DNA of 64,000 nt from Paenibacillus mucilaginosus 3016 (GCF_000250655.1 NC_016935.1:62001-126000); one strand, 5' to 3'. Positions 1 to 8,570 are shown, counted from the stretch's first letter. A program made the numbers and translations. Notes: generated by a model from the letters alone, not told the origin.

Positions 1-482
1 TCGCCTTTTACCTGATCGCTTACCTCTTCATGAACATCGGCATCTTCGCGGTACTGATGATCCTCGAGGGGGCGACGGGAGATTCGGAACTGAAAAGTCT
101 GGCGGGCCTGTATTACCGGGCGCCCTGGACGGCGGTGGCGACAGTGCTGCTCGTGCTTTCGCTGGCGGGTCTGCCTCTCTCGGGAGGCTTCTTCGGGAAG
201 CTGTACATCATGTTCGGCACGATGCAGACGCAGCATTACTGGCTGGCCGCCGTTCTGATCGGCACCAGCGTCGTCTCGTTCTACTATTACTTCGGATTCA
301 TCCGCCAGATGTTCATGCGCAGCAACGAGGAAGCAGGGGAGACCCGTATTCCGCTGACCCTTGGCATAACCATGTGGCTGTGTGCCGGTGCGAGCCTGCT
401 TCTCGGGGTCATCCCGCACGTGGTGCTCGGCTATATCGACAGCATCTTCTCGCTGACGAAGGACCTGTTCTTCATGTTCTGA
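1..482 (+). CDS. nuoN: NADH-quinone oxidoreductase subunit N, 3' end (partial)
   Basis: C-terminal part of a proton-pumping antiporter-like membrane subunit of respiratory complex I. The frame is open from base 3 (AFYLIAYLF, then the internal Met at 30), so the start lies outside the window. The visible part is a run of hydrophobic helices with GLPLSGGFFGKLYIM, a stretch typical of the NuoN/ND2 family, and a final helix before the stop at 480-482. It is followed at once by a strong terminator, so it is the last gene of its operon, as nuoN usually is. Presence of nuo genes fits Paenibacillus; Bacillus subtilis lacks them. Family assignment is firm; only the partial length limits it. Confidence 0.9.
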   Translation, partial: AFYLIAYLFMNIGIFAVLMILEGATGDSELKSLAGLYYRAPWTAVATVLLVLSLAGLPLSGGFFGKLYIMFGTMQTQHYWLAAVLIGTSVVSFYYYFGFIRQMFMRSNEEAGETRIPLTLGITMWLCAGASLLLGVIPHVVLGYIDSIFSLTKDLFFMF

Positions 483-533
483 CAGGTGCCCAGCCGGAAG
501 GACCGGGGATAACACCCCGGGTGACCAAAAAGC

Positions 534-579
534 AAAAACTCCATGATCCCTGTACAAAGGGAAGCATGGAGTTTTTTTT
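534..579 (+). terminator. Rho-independent terminator after nuoN
   Basis: AAACTCCATG at 536-545 pairs with CATGGAGTTT starting at 565, with an extra inner CCC/GGG pairing, and is followed by eight T (572-579). It closes the nuo operon. Confidence 0.9.
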
Positions 580-658
580 GTGCTGTGCGAAGGGTTGTAA
601 GGGACCGGGGAGGAATTTATGCAGCGCCCTGGCCTGAGGCAATTTGACAGGAGCTTCG

Positions 659-1129
659 CTACCCCCGGTCCCCGTTACCCGTACGGCCGCCGGCTTCGTG
701 CACGCGCTTCAGCAGCGACTTGAACTGCTGAAGCAGGCCCTCGAACTCGGCGGCCGACAAACAGGTCTGCTCCATCAGGGCCTGCGGCACGATCGCAGCC
801 TGCTCGCGCAGAGCCTTCCCCTGCTCCGTGAGGCCGATGCGCACGACCCGCTCGTCTTCGGCGGAACGGTTGCGGGTGACGAGCCCCGAAGCCTCCAGCC
901 GCTTCAGCAGCGGTGTCAGCGTGCCGGAGTCGAGATAGAGGGCTTCGCCGAGTTCCTTGACACTGCACTCCTGCCGCTCCCACAGGACCATCATGGCCAG
1001 GTACTGCGGATACGTAAGGCCGAGCCGCTCGAGGAACGGCTGATACAGCTTGGTGATTTCACGAGATGTGGCATAGATCGCAAAGCAGAGCTGATTGTCC
1101 AGCTGCAGAAGTTTGGCATTCTGGTCCAT
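659..1129 (-). CDS. ohrR: OhrR-type MarR family peroxide sensor
   Basis: Winged-helix repressor of the MarR family, OhrR subgroup, which senses organic hydroperoxides through a reactive cysteine. The start at 1129 gives 156 residues and has an AGAAGGAT ribosome site about 7 bases upstream; the longer open frame to 1243 has no such site. With this start the single N-terminal cysteine is Cys15 in LDNQLCFAIYATSREI, the same position as the sensing Cys15 of B. subtilis OhrR. TYPQYLAMMVLWE and the winged-helix part DSGTLTPLLKRLEASG also match. No ohr peroxidase gene lies in the window, so the target is elsewhere or the gene regulates itself. Calling it OhrR rather than a generic MarR rests on the Cys15 region. 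Confidence 0.85.
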   Translation of the reverse strand: MDQNAKLLQLDNQLCFAIYATSREITKLYQPFLERLGLTYPQYLAMMVLWERQECSVKELGEALYLDSGTLTPLLKRLEASGLVTRNRSAEDERVVRIGLTEQGKALREQAAIVPQALMEQTCLSAAEFEGLLQQFKSLLKRVHEAGGRTGNGDRG

Positions 1130-1166
1130 GCGGGCTATCCTTCTTCCGTCTAAAGGCATTTTCTCT

Positions 1167-1195
1167 AAGGTATCCCGAAACGGGAGGGATGTCAA
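1167..1195 (-). promoter_or_regulatory. Promoter of ohrR with palindrome in the spacer
   Basis: On the minus strand TTGACA (1190-1195) and TACCTT (1167-1172) are 17 bases apart. The spacer holds the palindrome TCCCGAAACGGGA (1173-1185). A repressor bound there would block RNA polymerase, so this is a candidate autoregulatory operator. It does not resemble the AT-rich OhrR operator of B. subtilis. Confidence 0.6.
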
Positions 1196-1323
1196 TTGAG
1201 GGGGGATGATGGAAGTAGGGGAGAAGGACCGGGAGCCGGTCATGCGGAAAATCCGGAAAGGGGTCGCACGGGCGGAGGCCCTGTCGAACTCATCAATAAT
1301 CCTCTAAAGGTTTCGGATTCCAG

Positions 1324-1352
1324 TTGCAGGGAGAGGGTGGAACGCTTAGAAT
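1324..1352 (+). promoter_or_regulatory. Probable sigma-A promoter of the SLH subtilase
   Basis: TTGCAG (1324-1329) and TAGAAT (1347-1352) are separated by 17 bases, about 50 bases before the subtilase start. Confidence 0.55.
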
Positions 1353-1401
1353 GGGATAATGGAGTAAGACCGCACATATCAGACAAAGGATCCTGCATGC
1401 G

Positions 1402-3921
1402 ATGAACGCTACTAAATGGAAGCTGTCGACGCTAACGTCGTTAACTTGTCTCGCACTATGTCTGACCTTTACCCAAGCGGCCAGAGGGGCTGAAGCAAGC
1501 GATCCCCTGGCTGCCAAGCAAACGTACCTCGGACCGACCGGGATGACCAAGGCATGGGACATCTCGAAGGGAGCCGGGGGCGTGACCATCGCCATTGTGG
1601 ACACGGGCGTGGATCTGAATCACCCGGACCTCAAAGGCAACCTGGTCCCCGGCGTGAACCTCATCCAGCCGGGACAGCCTCCGGCGGACGATAACGGCCA
1701 CGGCACCAATGTGGCCGGGATCATCGGCGCCGCAGGCGGCAATGACAAGGGCATCGCGGGGATGCTCTGGCAGGCCCGCATCATGCCGGTGAAGGCACTG
1801 GAAGCCGACGGCTCGGGCGGAGAGACGATGCTCGGCGAAGGAATCCGCTACGCGGTGGATCATGGAGCCAAGATCGTCGTTCTGTCGCTGGGACTCAACA
1901 AGTATTCCGATTACCTCAGCGAGATCGTCAAGTACGCCGAGTCCAAGGATGTGCTGCTTGTCGCGGCGACCGGGAACGAAGGCAACCGGGTCAAGTACCC
2001 CGCCGCTTATCCTACAGTGCTCGCCGTCGGCGGCATGACGGCCGGCGGCGCCGTGGACACCCGTTCCAACACCGGCCCCGAGGTCGATGTGGTGGCCCCT
2101 TGGAATGTGTTCACCACGGCGCTTGGCGGCTCGTACGAAGCCAAGGACGGCACGTCCATGGCGGCTCCGCAGGTGGCTGCGGCAGCAGCCTTGCTGTGGG
2201 AACGATACCCGCAGATGAAGGCCCACCAGATCCGCCAGTGGGTGCGTCAGACGGCACAGGACCTCGGTCCGGCCGGCTGGGACCCCGGGACAGGCTATGG
2301 CCTGCTGCGGGTCGACAGGCTGCTCAGCGAACGGATCGCAGAGGATATGTACGAGCCGAACGACCGCAAGGACCAGGCGAAGACAGTCTCGAACGCCAAG
2401 TCCGTTACGGCCTCGTTCGCCAGCGGCACCGACGCCGACTGGTATGTCATCGATGCGCAGTATGACGGCACCGTAAGCCTGTCTTTTGCTATGGACAGCA
2501 GCATGACGGTCAGCGCACAGCACACCGATGCCTCGGGCGTGCTGTCGGCCAAGACGGTACAGGGCGGGGGCGCCGTGACGTTCCCGGTATCCAAAGGCCG
2601 CAGCTATGTGCAGCTGCAGCTGAAGGACCGGGGACAGGCGGAGGCCGTGCCCTACCGGATGACGACCTCGTTCGAGATCTATCGGGATGCGTTCGAGGAT
2701 AATGACCGCCAGTTCAAGGCTTCCGTGCTGCCGTCCCGTACCTTGACGGTCAAGGGGACGTTCCACCAAACCGGCGATACGGATTGGTACGAATTCCCGG
2801 TGCCCGAATCGGGATCCATGCGGATCCGCCTCACGTCGGACACCGCCCGCATCGACCCTGTCCTGCTCGTGCAGAAGCAGGGGGAGAAGTCGGTCACGGT
2901 GGACTATGGGGATGACGGGGCCGAGGAGGGCTATGAGCTGACGGAGGTGTTCCCGGGATCTTACTATATCCGGGTGACCAACGTGAAGGAATACGCCAAT
3001 GCGGTCGTGGGCGAGTATACGCTGAAGATCGAGTATGATGCGAAGCTGGCGGATCCGAACGAACCGAACAACAAGTCGTATCAAGCCACGGTGGTCTCCC
3101 TGGATACGCCTTATACCGGGCTGCTCGATAAGCCGAATGAGACCGACTGGTTCCAGTTCCGGGTGGAGCAGGAGAGCCGGGTCGGCATTGGGCTGACGGA
3201 CATTCCGGCCGGGGTCAGCCTCTATATGCACCTGTACGACGGCTCGATGCGGTCGATCGCCTCGTCGATGAACGAGCAGGGCTCGGCTGTCCAGTCGCTA
3301 ACGGGCAGGCTCGAGCCGGGAACGTACTATGTGAAGCTGACCTCCAGCGTGCCGTTCGATAACCGCATGTATGAGCTCACGGTGGAAGCGAAGCCGCTGC
3401 TCGGCGGGTATACGGATGTGAGCGGCCACTGGGCCCAAAGCGCTATCCTGACCCTGTCCGGCCGGGGAGTGATCAACGGCTATGAGGACTATCTGTTCCA
3501 GCCGGACCGGCCGATTACCCGGGCGGAGGCCACGGCGGTGCTTACGCGCGCTTACGGCCTCACGAAGGAGAAGGAGATCGCCTACAGCGATCTTGGCAGC
3601 GGCCACTGGGCCTATACATACATCGCCCGGGCAGCGCAGGCCGGGATTATCGAAGGCTATCCCGACCGGACCTTCGCGCCCGACCAGCCGGTATCCCGCA
3701 TGGAGATGACCGCGATGCTGGCCAGGGGCGCCGGTATGAGCGGCAAGCGGAGGGGGGCAGTTCCTTTCACCGACGTGGACGAATCGTACTGGGGGACGGG
3801 ACTGCTCAAACAGATGAAGGCCGAAGGGCTGATCGGCGGCTACGCGGACGGCACATTTCGTCCGGACCAGCAGGCAACGCGTGCGGAATTCGTTCAGCTG
3901 CTGGCCGGGATGCTCAAATAA
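1402..3921 (+). CDS. Secreted S8 subtilisin-like protease with three SLH domains
   Basis: Extracellular serine protease predicted to be held on the cell wall. Residues 1-30 form a signal peptide. The catalytic domain follows almost directly, with Asp67 (IVDTGVD), His100 (GHGTNVAG), oxyanion Asn192 (ATGNEGN) and Ser252 (DGTSMAAPQ), so it looks active. Little sequence lies between signal and domain, so there is no standard propeptide. Then come three PPC-like beta modules, each starting with an acidic E/DPND-type motif (EPNDRKDQ, EDNDRQ, EPNNKS), and three SLH repeats from about residue 672 to the end (DVSGHWAQ, DLGSGHWAYTYIARAA, DVDESYWG). SLH repeats bind pyruvylated wall polymer, which links this gene to csaB at 17 kb. 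It stands alone with its own promoter. Possible roles are S-layer turnover or nutrient proteolysis; the sequence does not decide. Confidence 0.92.
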   Translation: MNATKWKLSTLTSLTCLALCLTFTQAARGAEASDPLAAKQTYLGPTGMTKAWDISKGAGGVTIAIVDTGVDLNHPDLKGNLVPGVNLIQPGQPPADDNGHGTNVAGIIGAAGGNDKGIAGMLWQARIMPVKALEADGSGGETMLGEGIRYAVDHGAKIVVLSLGLNKYSDYLSEIVKYAESKDVLLVAATGNEGNRVKYPAAYPTVLAVGGMTAGGAVDTRSNTGPEVDVVAPWNVFTTALGGSYEAKDGTSMAAPQVAAAAALLWERYPQMKAHQIRQWVRQTAQDLGPAGWDPGTGYGLLRVDRLLSERIAEDMYEPNDRKDQAKTVSNAKSVTASFASGTDADWYVIDAQYDGTVSLSFAMDSSMTVSAQHTDASGVLSAKTVQGGGAVTFPVSKGRSYVQLQLKDRGQAEAVPYRMTTSFEIYRDAFEDNDRQFKASVLPSRTLTVKGTFHQTGDTDWYEFPVPESGSMRIRLTSDTARIDPVLLVQKQGEKSVTVDYGDDGAEEGYELTEVFPGSYYIRVTNVKEYANAVVGEYTLKIEYDAKLADPNEPNNKSYQATVVSLDTPYTGLLDKPNETDWFQFRVEQESRVGIGLTDIPAGVSLYMHLYDGSMRSIASSMNEQGSAVQSLTGRLEPGTYYVKLTSSVPFDNRMYELTVEAKPLLGGYTDVSGHWAQSAILTLSGRGVINGYEDYLFQPDRPITRAEATAVLTRAYGLTKEKEIAYSDLGSGHWAYTYIARAAQAGIIEGYPDRTFAPDQPVSRMEMTAMLARGAGMSGKRRGAVPFTDVDESYWGTGLLKQMKAEGLIGGYADGTFRPDQQATRAEFVQLLAGMLK

Positions 3922-4036
3922 ACATTTGGCATTCCGGGCCTCCGGGCCCGATTAAAGATACAGCAACTTGGGTAAAAATCCATGACGAAGCCGCGGTTCA
4001 ACCGGTGGCTTTCGCCAAAGCAAGGAGCTCCGAAGC

Positions 4037-4288
4037 ATGGATTATGTCGATCAAATGAATGCGTCCATGGGACTTAAGGGTGTCATCAACATCGCCGTGG
4101 TTCTTGTGTTCATCGGGTTTTCCTGGTGGGCCCTTCAGGAATTGAAGCTGGAAGCGATCCTGAAGCGTCCCCGGAGCGCAGCGGCCAAAACGCTGCAGAT
4201 CTTCCTCTCCATTGCCCTCGGTTACCAGGTCGCTCGGTTCGTGATTGATTACCTGGACTGGTCGACATGGTTCTCCAAGATGTTCTGA
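4037..4288 (+). CDS. DUF1146 family membrane protein (YwzB-like)
   Basis: Small protein of 83 residues with two predicted membrane helices (about 17-34 and 50-68), rich in Trp. It matches the DUF1146/YwzB family, whose member lies just upstream of murA in B. subtilis as well. An AAGGAG site lies 9 bases before the ATG. The function of the family is unknown. In B. subtilis ywmB lies between ywzB and murA; nothing like it is seen here. Confidence 0.8.
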   Translation: MDYVDQMNASMGLKGVINIAVVLVFIGFSWWALQELKLEAILKRPRSAAAKTLQIFLSIALGYQVARFVIDYLDWSTWFSKMF

Positions 4289-4426
4289 AATTCCTTTTTT
4301 CTCGAATAACCGAGGAGAATGTTGTCAACAATGGATAGTACAACCGATATAAATCTAAGCGGCCTCACGAATGGTATAGTGACCGGCGGCTACAAGCACA
4401 TCATACAGAATACGCGGAGGGGGACC

Positions 4427-5755
4427 ATGATGAGCAAAATTATCGTCCGCGGCGGCAAAAAGCTTTCCGGCAGAGTGAGAATTCACGGTGCCAAAAATGC
4501 CGTACTGCCGATCATCGCAGCCTCTATCTTGGGATCCGAAGGAGTCAGTGTCATTCATGACGCGCCTCCCTTGGACGACGTACTGGTCATCAATAAAGTA
4601 CTTGAAAGCTTAGGCATTGCCGTGGAATACCGGAACGAAACGATCCGGGTCGATGCCGGACGCATCACCACCTGCGAGGCATCCTACGACCTTGTCCGCA
4701 AAATGCGGGCGTCCTTCCTTGTCATGGGACCTTTATTGACCCGGATGGGTCAGGCAAGAATTTCCCTGCCGGGCGGCTGTGCCATCGGGACAAGGCCGAT
4801 CGATCAGCACCTGAAGGGCTTTGAGGCCATGGGGGCGGAGATCGAACTGGGCCAGGGCTACATTGAAGCCCGGGTCAACGGCCGGCTCAAGGGCGCGAAG
4901 ATTTATCTTGATGTCGCAAGCGTCGGCGCGACCGAGAACATCATGATGGCGGCCGCTCTCGCAGAAGGCACGACCCTCATCGAGAACGCCGCCAAGGAAC
5001 CGGAGATTGTGGACCTTGCGAATTACCTGAACGCTATGGGCGCGAAGATCCGCGGAGCGGGCACGGGCCTCATCCGGATTGACGGCGTGGAACGGCTTCA
5101 GGGGGCGGTGCACACCGTCATTCCGGACCGGATCGAAGCGGGTACATACATGATTGCCGCGGCGATTACCGGCAGCGACCTCTACGTAGAGGGCGCGATT
5201 GGGGATCACCTGCGGCCGGTCATCTCCAAGATGCAGGAGATGGGCGTGCAGATCGAAGAAGACGAGAACGGCATCCGGGTCTACACCGTAGGTCCGCTGA
5301 AGGCCGTAGACGTCAAGACGCTGCCGTATCCGGGCTTCCCGACCGATATGCAGTCGCAGATGATGGCGCTGCTGCTGACCGCCGAAGGCACCTCCATTGT
5401 GACGGAGACGGTATTCGAGAACCGCTTCATGCATGTGGAGCAGATGGCGAACATGAGCGCGCAGATCAAAGTCGAAGGACGGACGGCCGTCATCAGCGGC
5501 GGTGCCAGACTCCAGGGCGCCAAGGTGTGCGCAACGGACCTTCGGGCCGGTGCAGCCCTTATTCTTGCCGCGCTGGTAGCGGAAGGCGACACGGAGATCA
5601 CGGGGCTGCATCATATCGACCGTGGTTACGTGGGCATCACCGAGAAACTGAGCCTGCTTGGCGCCGAGATCCGCCGGCTGCCGCTCGAGATCGTCGAGGA
5701 GACGGAGCGGGAAGAAGTGCTGCCGCTGTTCGCGGTGCAGCCGAGCCTGGCGTAA
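4427..5755 (+). CDS. murA: UDP-N-acetylglucosamine 1-carboxyvinyltransferase
   Basis: First committed enzyme of peptidoglycan synthesis; it transfers enolpyruvate from PEP to UDP-GlcNAc in the cytoplasm. Counted from the second Met ([12 protein letters not shown]), Lys22 and Asn23 of the HGAKNA motif and Cys117 in [13 protein letters not shown] are the expected substrate-binding and PEP-attacking residues. Cys rather than Asp predicts fosfomycin sensitivity. The length of about 441 residues is normal. Two ATGs at 4427 and 4430 follow GGAGGGGG and either could be used. The frame stays open upstream to 4319, but that part does not look like MurA. Position beside spoIID matches B. subtilis murAA. 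Confidence 0.96.
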   Translation: MMSKIIVRGGKKLSGRVRIHGAKNAVLPIIAASILGSEGVSVIHDAPPLDDVLVINKVLESLGIAVEYRNETIRVDAGRITTCEASYDLVRKMRASFLVMGPLLTRMGQARISLPGGCAIGTRPIDQHLKGFEAMGAEIELGQGYIEARVNGRLKGAKIYLDVASVGATENIMMAAALAEGTTLIENAAKEPEIVDLANYLNAMGAKIRGAGTGLIRIDGVERLQGAVHTVIPDRIEAGTYMIAAAITGSDLYVEGAIGDHLRPVISKMQEMGVQIEEDENGIRVYTVGPLKAVDVKTLPYPGFPTDMQSQMMALLLTAEGTSIVTETVFENRFMHVEQMANMSAQIKVEGRTAVISGGARLQGAKVCATDLRAGAALILAALVAEGDTEITGLHHIDRGYVGITEKLSLLGAEIRRLPLEIVEETEREEVLPLFAVQPSLA

Positions 5756-5788
5756 GAATGCCGGCAGGATGGATACGGAATTTCAGAG

Positions 5789-5829
5789 AGAACCGGTTTT
5801 TCCCGCAGGGGAGAGCCGGTTCTTTTTTT
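5789..5829 (+). terminator. Rho-independent terminator after murA
   Basis: AGAACCGG (5789-5796) pairs with CCGGTTCT (5816-5823), followed by T run 5824-5829. Confidence 0.9.
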
Positions 5830-5854
5830 GTTGCTCCACGTCTGGTAGCCATAG

Positions 5855-5869
5855 AATGAGATTCTCATT
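5855..5869. repeat. Perfect 7-1-7 palindrome between murA and spoIID
   Basis: AATGAGATTCTCATT is a perfect inverted repeat of 7 bases around one central base. The 7-1-7 layout recalls binding sites of Fur-family regulators, but the bases do not fit the Fur, PerR or Zur consensus well. It lies between the murA terminator and the spoIID promoter, about 146 bases before spoIID. No function can be assigned. Confidence 0.35.
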
Positions 5870-5918
5870 TCCCTGCTCCTATTACCTGGTCATAGGGAAG
5901 AGAGAGGGAGAGCCGGGT

Positions 5919-5946
5919 TCTATTCTATCTTTCGGATTCATATAGT
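5919..5946 (+). promoter_or_regulatory. Candidate sigma-E promoter of spoIID
   Basis: The -10 CATATAGT (5939-5946) matches the sigma-E consensus CATACAnT at all but one fixed position, and TCTATTCT (5919-5926) lies at -35 distance. spoIID belongs to the sigma-E regulon in B. subtilis. The start of spoIID is 69 bases downstream. Confidence 0.45.
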
Positions 5947-6014
5947 TAAGGTACCTGCAGCCGTTGCCGCAGCCAAATAGAGCAGCCCTGACAGGGCCGG
6001 AGGACGAACCTTAG

Positions 6015-7064
6015 ATGACGAAGTACAAGCTGAACCCCAGGCAGAAAAAGGTGCTGGGCTGGTTTGCCGTGTGGCTCGCCAGCTTTACGGCCGTCGTCGT
6101 GCTGGTGCCGGGTCTGCTCGTCCGTTCCACCACCCCTTCCGCGGACCCGGCGGCGGTCCGTCCGGCCAGTGCCCAGCCGGAGGCAGGCGACGTGCCTCTC
6201 ATCCCGGTCTATCTCTCGAAATCGAAGTCGACGGACCGGATTCCGCTGGAAACCTACGTGCGGGGCGTCGTGGCGGCGGAGATGCCGGCGGAGTTCGAGC
6301 CGGAAGCGCTCAAAGCCCAGGCCTTGGCCGCGCGCACCTATATCATCCGGCGGATGCTGGCCGGTGACCGGACCGGCGTTCCTGCCGGGGAGGCCTTGGT
6401 TACGGACACGATCGCCCATCAGGCCTATATCAGCGATGAGGAGCTGGGGCAGCGGTGGGGCGCCGATTACGCCCGGGTCCGGGACAAGCTGAACCGTGCC
6501 GTGGAAGAGACGAAGGATACGATTCTTACTTATGAGGGGCAGCCGATCGAGGCCAGCTTTTTCTCCACCTCGAACGGGTATACCGAGAATTCGGAAGATT
6601 ATTGGAACGTGAAGATTCCTTATCTGCGTTCCGTGGCCAGTCCCTGGGATGCGAAGCTGTCCCCCCGTTACAAGGAGACGGTCCGCTTCTCGGGCAAGGA
6701 GCTGCAGACGCGGCTTGGACTGCCCGCGGCGATCCCGGCGACCACCGGGGCCTCCAGGGGTCTCAAGGTGCTCGAGCGCAGCCAGGGCCGGCGCATCCTG
6801 AAGCTGTCCGCCGGCGGCAAGCAGTTCACCGGCCGTGAGGTCCGCGAGAAGCTCGGGCTGAACTCAAGCGGCTTCCAGTGGAGCTACAAGGACGGGGCCT
6901 GGGAGATCACGACGTTCGGATATGGCCATGGCGTGGGCATGAGCCAGTGGGGAGCGCAGGGAATGGCTCTGGAAGGCCGTAAGGCGGAGGAAATCGTGAA
7001 ACACTATTATACGGGAGTTGAACTCTCGAAGGCTTCGACTCTATTGTCTGCAAAAAGTTTCTGA
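6015..7064 (+). CDS. spoIID: Stage II sporulation protein D (lytic transglycosylase)
   Basis: Membrane-anchored lytic transglycosylase that, with SpoIIP and SpoIIM, trims septal peptidoglycan so the mother cell can engulf the forespore. Residues 15-36 form one membrane helix; the rest faces the intermembrane space. The SpoIID domain starts near residue 75, and Glu89 in VVAAEMPAEFEPEALKAQ aligns with the proposed catalytic Glu88 of B. subtilis SpoIID. The C-terminal YGHGVGMSQWGAQGMA is the most conserved block of the family. GGAGG precedes the ATG. The position between murA and spoIIQ is conserved in spore formers. Confidence 0.96.
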   Translation: MTKYKLNPRQKKVLGWFAVWLASFTAVVVLVPGLLVRSTTPSADPAAVRPASAQPEAGDVPLIPVYLSKSKSTDRIPLETYVRGVVAAEMPAEFEPEALKAQALAARTYIIRRMLAGDRTGVPAGEALVTDTIAHQAYISDEELGQRWGADYARVRDKLNRAVEETKDTILTYEGQPIEASFFSTSNGYTENSEDYWNVKIPYLRSVASPWDAKLSPRYKETVRFSGKELQTRLGLPAAIPATTGASRGLKVLERSQGRRILKLSAGGKQFTGREVREKLGLNSSGFQWSYKDGAWEITTFGYGHGVGMSQWGAQGMALEGRKAEEIVKHYYTGVELSKASTLLSAKSF

Positions 7065-7083
7065 AAAGCCGCAAGCGGCGTGC

Positions 7084-7112
7084 GTATAAATCTCGCAAAC
7101 CTGGTAAGACTG
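7084..7112 (+). promoter_or_regulatory. Sigma-F promoter of spoIIQ
   Basis: GTATA (7084-7088), a 14-base spacer and GGTAAGACTG (7103-7112) fit the sigma-F consensus GyATA / GGnrAnAnTw at all but the last base. spoIIQ is the classic forespore sigma-F gene and its start lies 20 bases further on. Confidence 0.7.
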
Positions 7113-7132
7113 GTTAGCGAGGTGATATACAT

Positions 7133-7855
7133 ATGAATGAACAAAAAAGAGATTCCCAAAACGAGGCTCCTAAAACCATCGAAGGAGCGCAACACACGTC
7201 GTCTGCTTGGAAGAGATTGCTTGCCAAAAAGTGGGTGTTTCCGGCAACGTACATCGCTGCAGCGGCTATCATCCTAACCATCATGTGGGTGTATCAGGGC
7301 GGGGGTGGCCTGACAACGAACAGCGATGTTTCCGTTGACAAGCCCGCCGGTACGGTCACCGACAGTGTATCCGGTCCGGATTCGGTCGCGACGACAGCCA
7401 AGCAGGAAACGATGCAGTGGCCGGTGAAAAACCGCAGCGAGCTTGAAGTGGTGCTGCCTTACTTTGATCCGAATGCCGCGAATGATGTCAGACAAGCCGC
7501 CATGGTGGAGTACGGCGATACGTTCACACCGCACATCGGCATGGATTTTGCCAAGAAAGACAATGCACCCTTCGAGGTTCTCGCTGTCATGGGCGGCAAA
7601 GTAACGGCCGTACAGAAGGATCCGCTGGTAGGCAACCTGGTTGAAATTACGCATGCCAACGGTCTTGTGTCCGTGTACCAGAGCCTCGCCGAGGTGAAGG
7701 TGACCAAGGATGCGGAAGTGAAGAAAGGCGACGTGATCGCCCAAGCCGGCCGCAACGAGCTGGAGAAGGATCAAGGGACGCACCTGCACTTCGAACTGCG
7801 CCAGGGCCAAGGCGGGCCGGCGGTCAATCCGGAGCAGTACATCGCCGAACAGTAA
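7133..7855 (+). CDS. spoIIQ: Stage II sporulation protein Q, M23 domain with intact metal ligands
   Basis: Forespore membrane protein that pairs with SpoIIIAH across the intermembrane space during engulfment. One membrane helix covers about residues 36-54; the LytM/M23 domain occupies about 125-235. The zinc-ligand pattern is complete: His134 and Asp138 in HIGMDFA, and His217/His219 in HLHFE. In B. subtilis SpoIIQ the first ligand is replaced by Ser and the protein is not an endopeptidase, whereas clostridial SpoIIQ keeps the site. So this protein may still cut peptide cross-links. A GAGGTGAT site precedes the ATG. Identity rests on the M23 fold plus its place between spoIID and spoIIID. Confidence 0.92.
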   Translation: MNEQKRDSQNEAPKTIEGAQHTSSAWKRLLAKKWVFPATYIAAAAIILTIMWVYQGGGGLTTNSDVSVDKPAGTVTDSVSGPDSVATTAKQETMQWPVKNRSELEVVLPYFDPNAANDVRQAAMVEYGDTFTPHIGMDFAKKDNAPFEVLAVMGGKVTAVQKDPLVGNLVEITHANGLVSVYQSLAEVKVTKDAEVKKGDVIAQAGRNELEKDQGTHLHFELRQGQGGPAVNPEQYIAEQ

Positions 7856-8138
7856 ATCGAACCGTGCAATATAAAGAAGAGGCAGGGAGGAGCCACCGAC
7901 CTGCTTCTTTTCTCTTATCTGAAGATGCTTTCGTGCAGCCCGGATCGCGGATTCGAATGAATGCGCTGCCGTCCAGCTCGTGTCCGGGCCGGACGATTCG
8001 GGAGGAAACGTTTGAAAAACCGGGCTTGTCCTTGAAAATAAATGTGCTCCTGCGGCTTGTCAGGCCGGGAAACAGCGAATATAAGCGTGTGCCCCTCATA
8101 TACTGTACCAAACTAACTCGAGTAGGGAGGCGAGGGGA
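7856..8138 (+). other. Intergenic stretch spoIIQ-spoIIID
   Basis: About 280 bases without a gene. The only element seen is a candidate sigma-E promoter near its 3' end (8077-8104). No clear terminator follows spoIIQ. Confidence 0.5.
8077..8104 (+). promoter_or_regulatory. Candidate sigma-E promoter of spoIIID
   Basis: GAATATA (8077-8083) and CATATACT (8097-8104) lie 13 bases apart. The -10 is almost the same as the one proposed for spoIID (CATATAGT). spoIIID is a sigma-E gene in B. subtilis. Confidence 0.5.
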
Positions 8139-8426
8139 GTGCACGATTACATCAAAGAGCGAACGATTAAGATCGGCCGCTGCCTGGTGGAGACCAAGCA
8201 CACGGTCCGCACCATTGCAAAGGAGTTCGGCGTTTCCAAGAGCACGGTGCACAAGGACTTGACGGAGCGTCTGCCGGAGATCAACCCGGAGCTGGCCAAT
8301 CAGGTCAAGCACATACTGGAATATCATAAGTCCATCCGTCACCTGCGCGGCGGAGAAGCAACCAAGATCAAGTACCGCAAAACCCGCAGCCCGAAAGTAC
8401 AGGAGAAGCTCGTCACCGTGAAGTAG
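8139..8426 (+). CDS. spoIIID: Mother-cell transcription factor SpoIIID
   Basis: Small DNA-binding protein (95 residues) that switches mother-cell gene expression from sigma-E toward sigma-K. It begins at GTG after GGGAGGCGAGGGGA. MHDYIKERTIKIG, the helix-turn-helix HTVRTIAKEFGVSKSTVHKD and ERLPEINPELANQV are nearly identical to B. subtilis SpoIIID. After RHLRGGEATK the basic tail diverges, as is usual. It sits between spoIIQ and mbl, the conserved place. Confidence 0.97.
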   Translation: MHDYIKERTIKIGRCLVETKHTVRTIAKEFGVSKSTVHKDLTERLPEINPELANQVKHILEYHKSIRHLRGGEATKIKYRKTRSPKVQEKLVTVK

Positions 8427-8476
8427 GCCCGAATTCCCGCTCTCTGCAGCCCTCCCCTGACCGGCCGGAAGCGAAG

Positions 8477-8496
8477 CGATATTTGTCGAAAAATCG
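8477..8496. promoter_or_regulatory. Spo0A-box-like site inside a near-palindrome, upstream of mbl
   Basis: TTTGTCGAAAAA (8482-8493) contains TGTCGAA, the core of the Spo0A box, and matches the wider B. subtilis consensus well. It is the centre of a 20-base imperfect palindrome that starts CGAT and ends ATCG. It lies 130 bases before mbl. Confidence 0.4.
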
Positions 8497-8546
8497 TTCA
8501 TGAAAAAGAGGATTTTGCGAACTCATGGCGAATGTACCTTATAAGC

Positions 8547-8570
8547 GTATATCATCTTGTATATCATGTT
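8547..8570. repeat. 12-base tandem repeat upstream of mbl
   Basis: GTATATCATCTT (8547-8558) is followed directly by GTATATCATGTT (8559-8570), with one difference. It may be a pair of operator half-sites spaced by about one helical turn. It lies downstream of a weak promoter-like TTGCGA/TTATAA (8515-8544). Confidence 0.5.

Noticed and set aside
1456..3231. Long open frame on the minus strand across the subtilase gene
   Set aside because: It is a shadow in GC-rich DNA: Arg/His-rich translation without domains, opposite a clear S8 protease.
4319..4426. Upstream extension of murA by 36 codons
   Set aside because: The family starts at MSKIIVRGG, and the best ribosome site (GGAGGGGG) lies directly before 4427.
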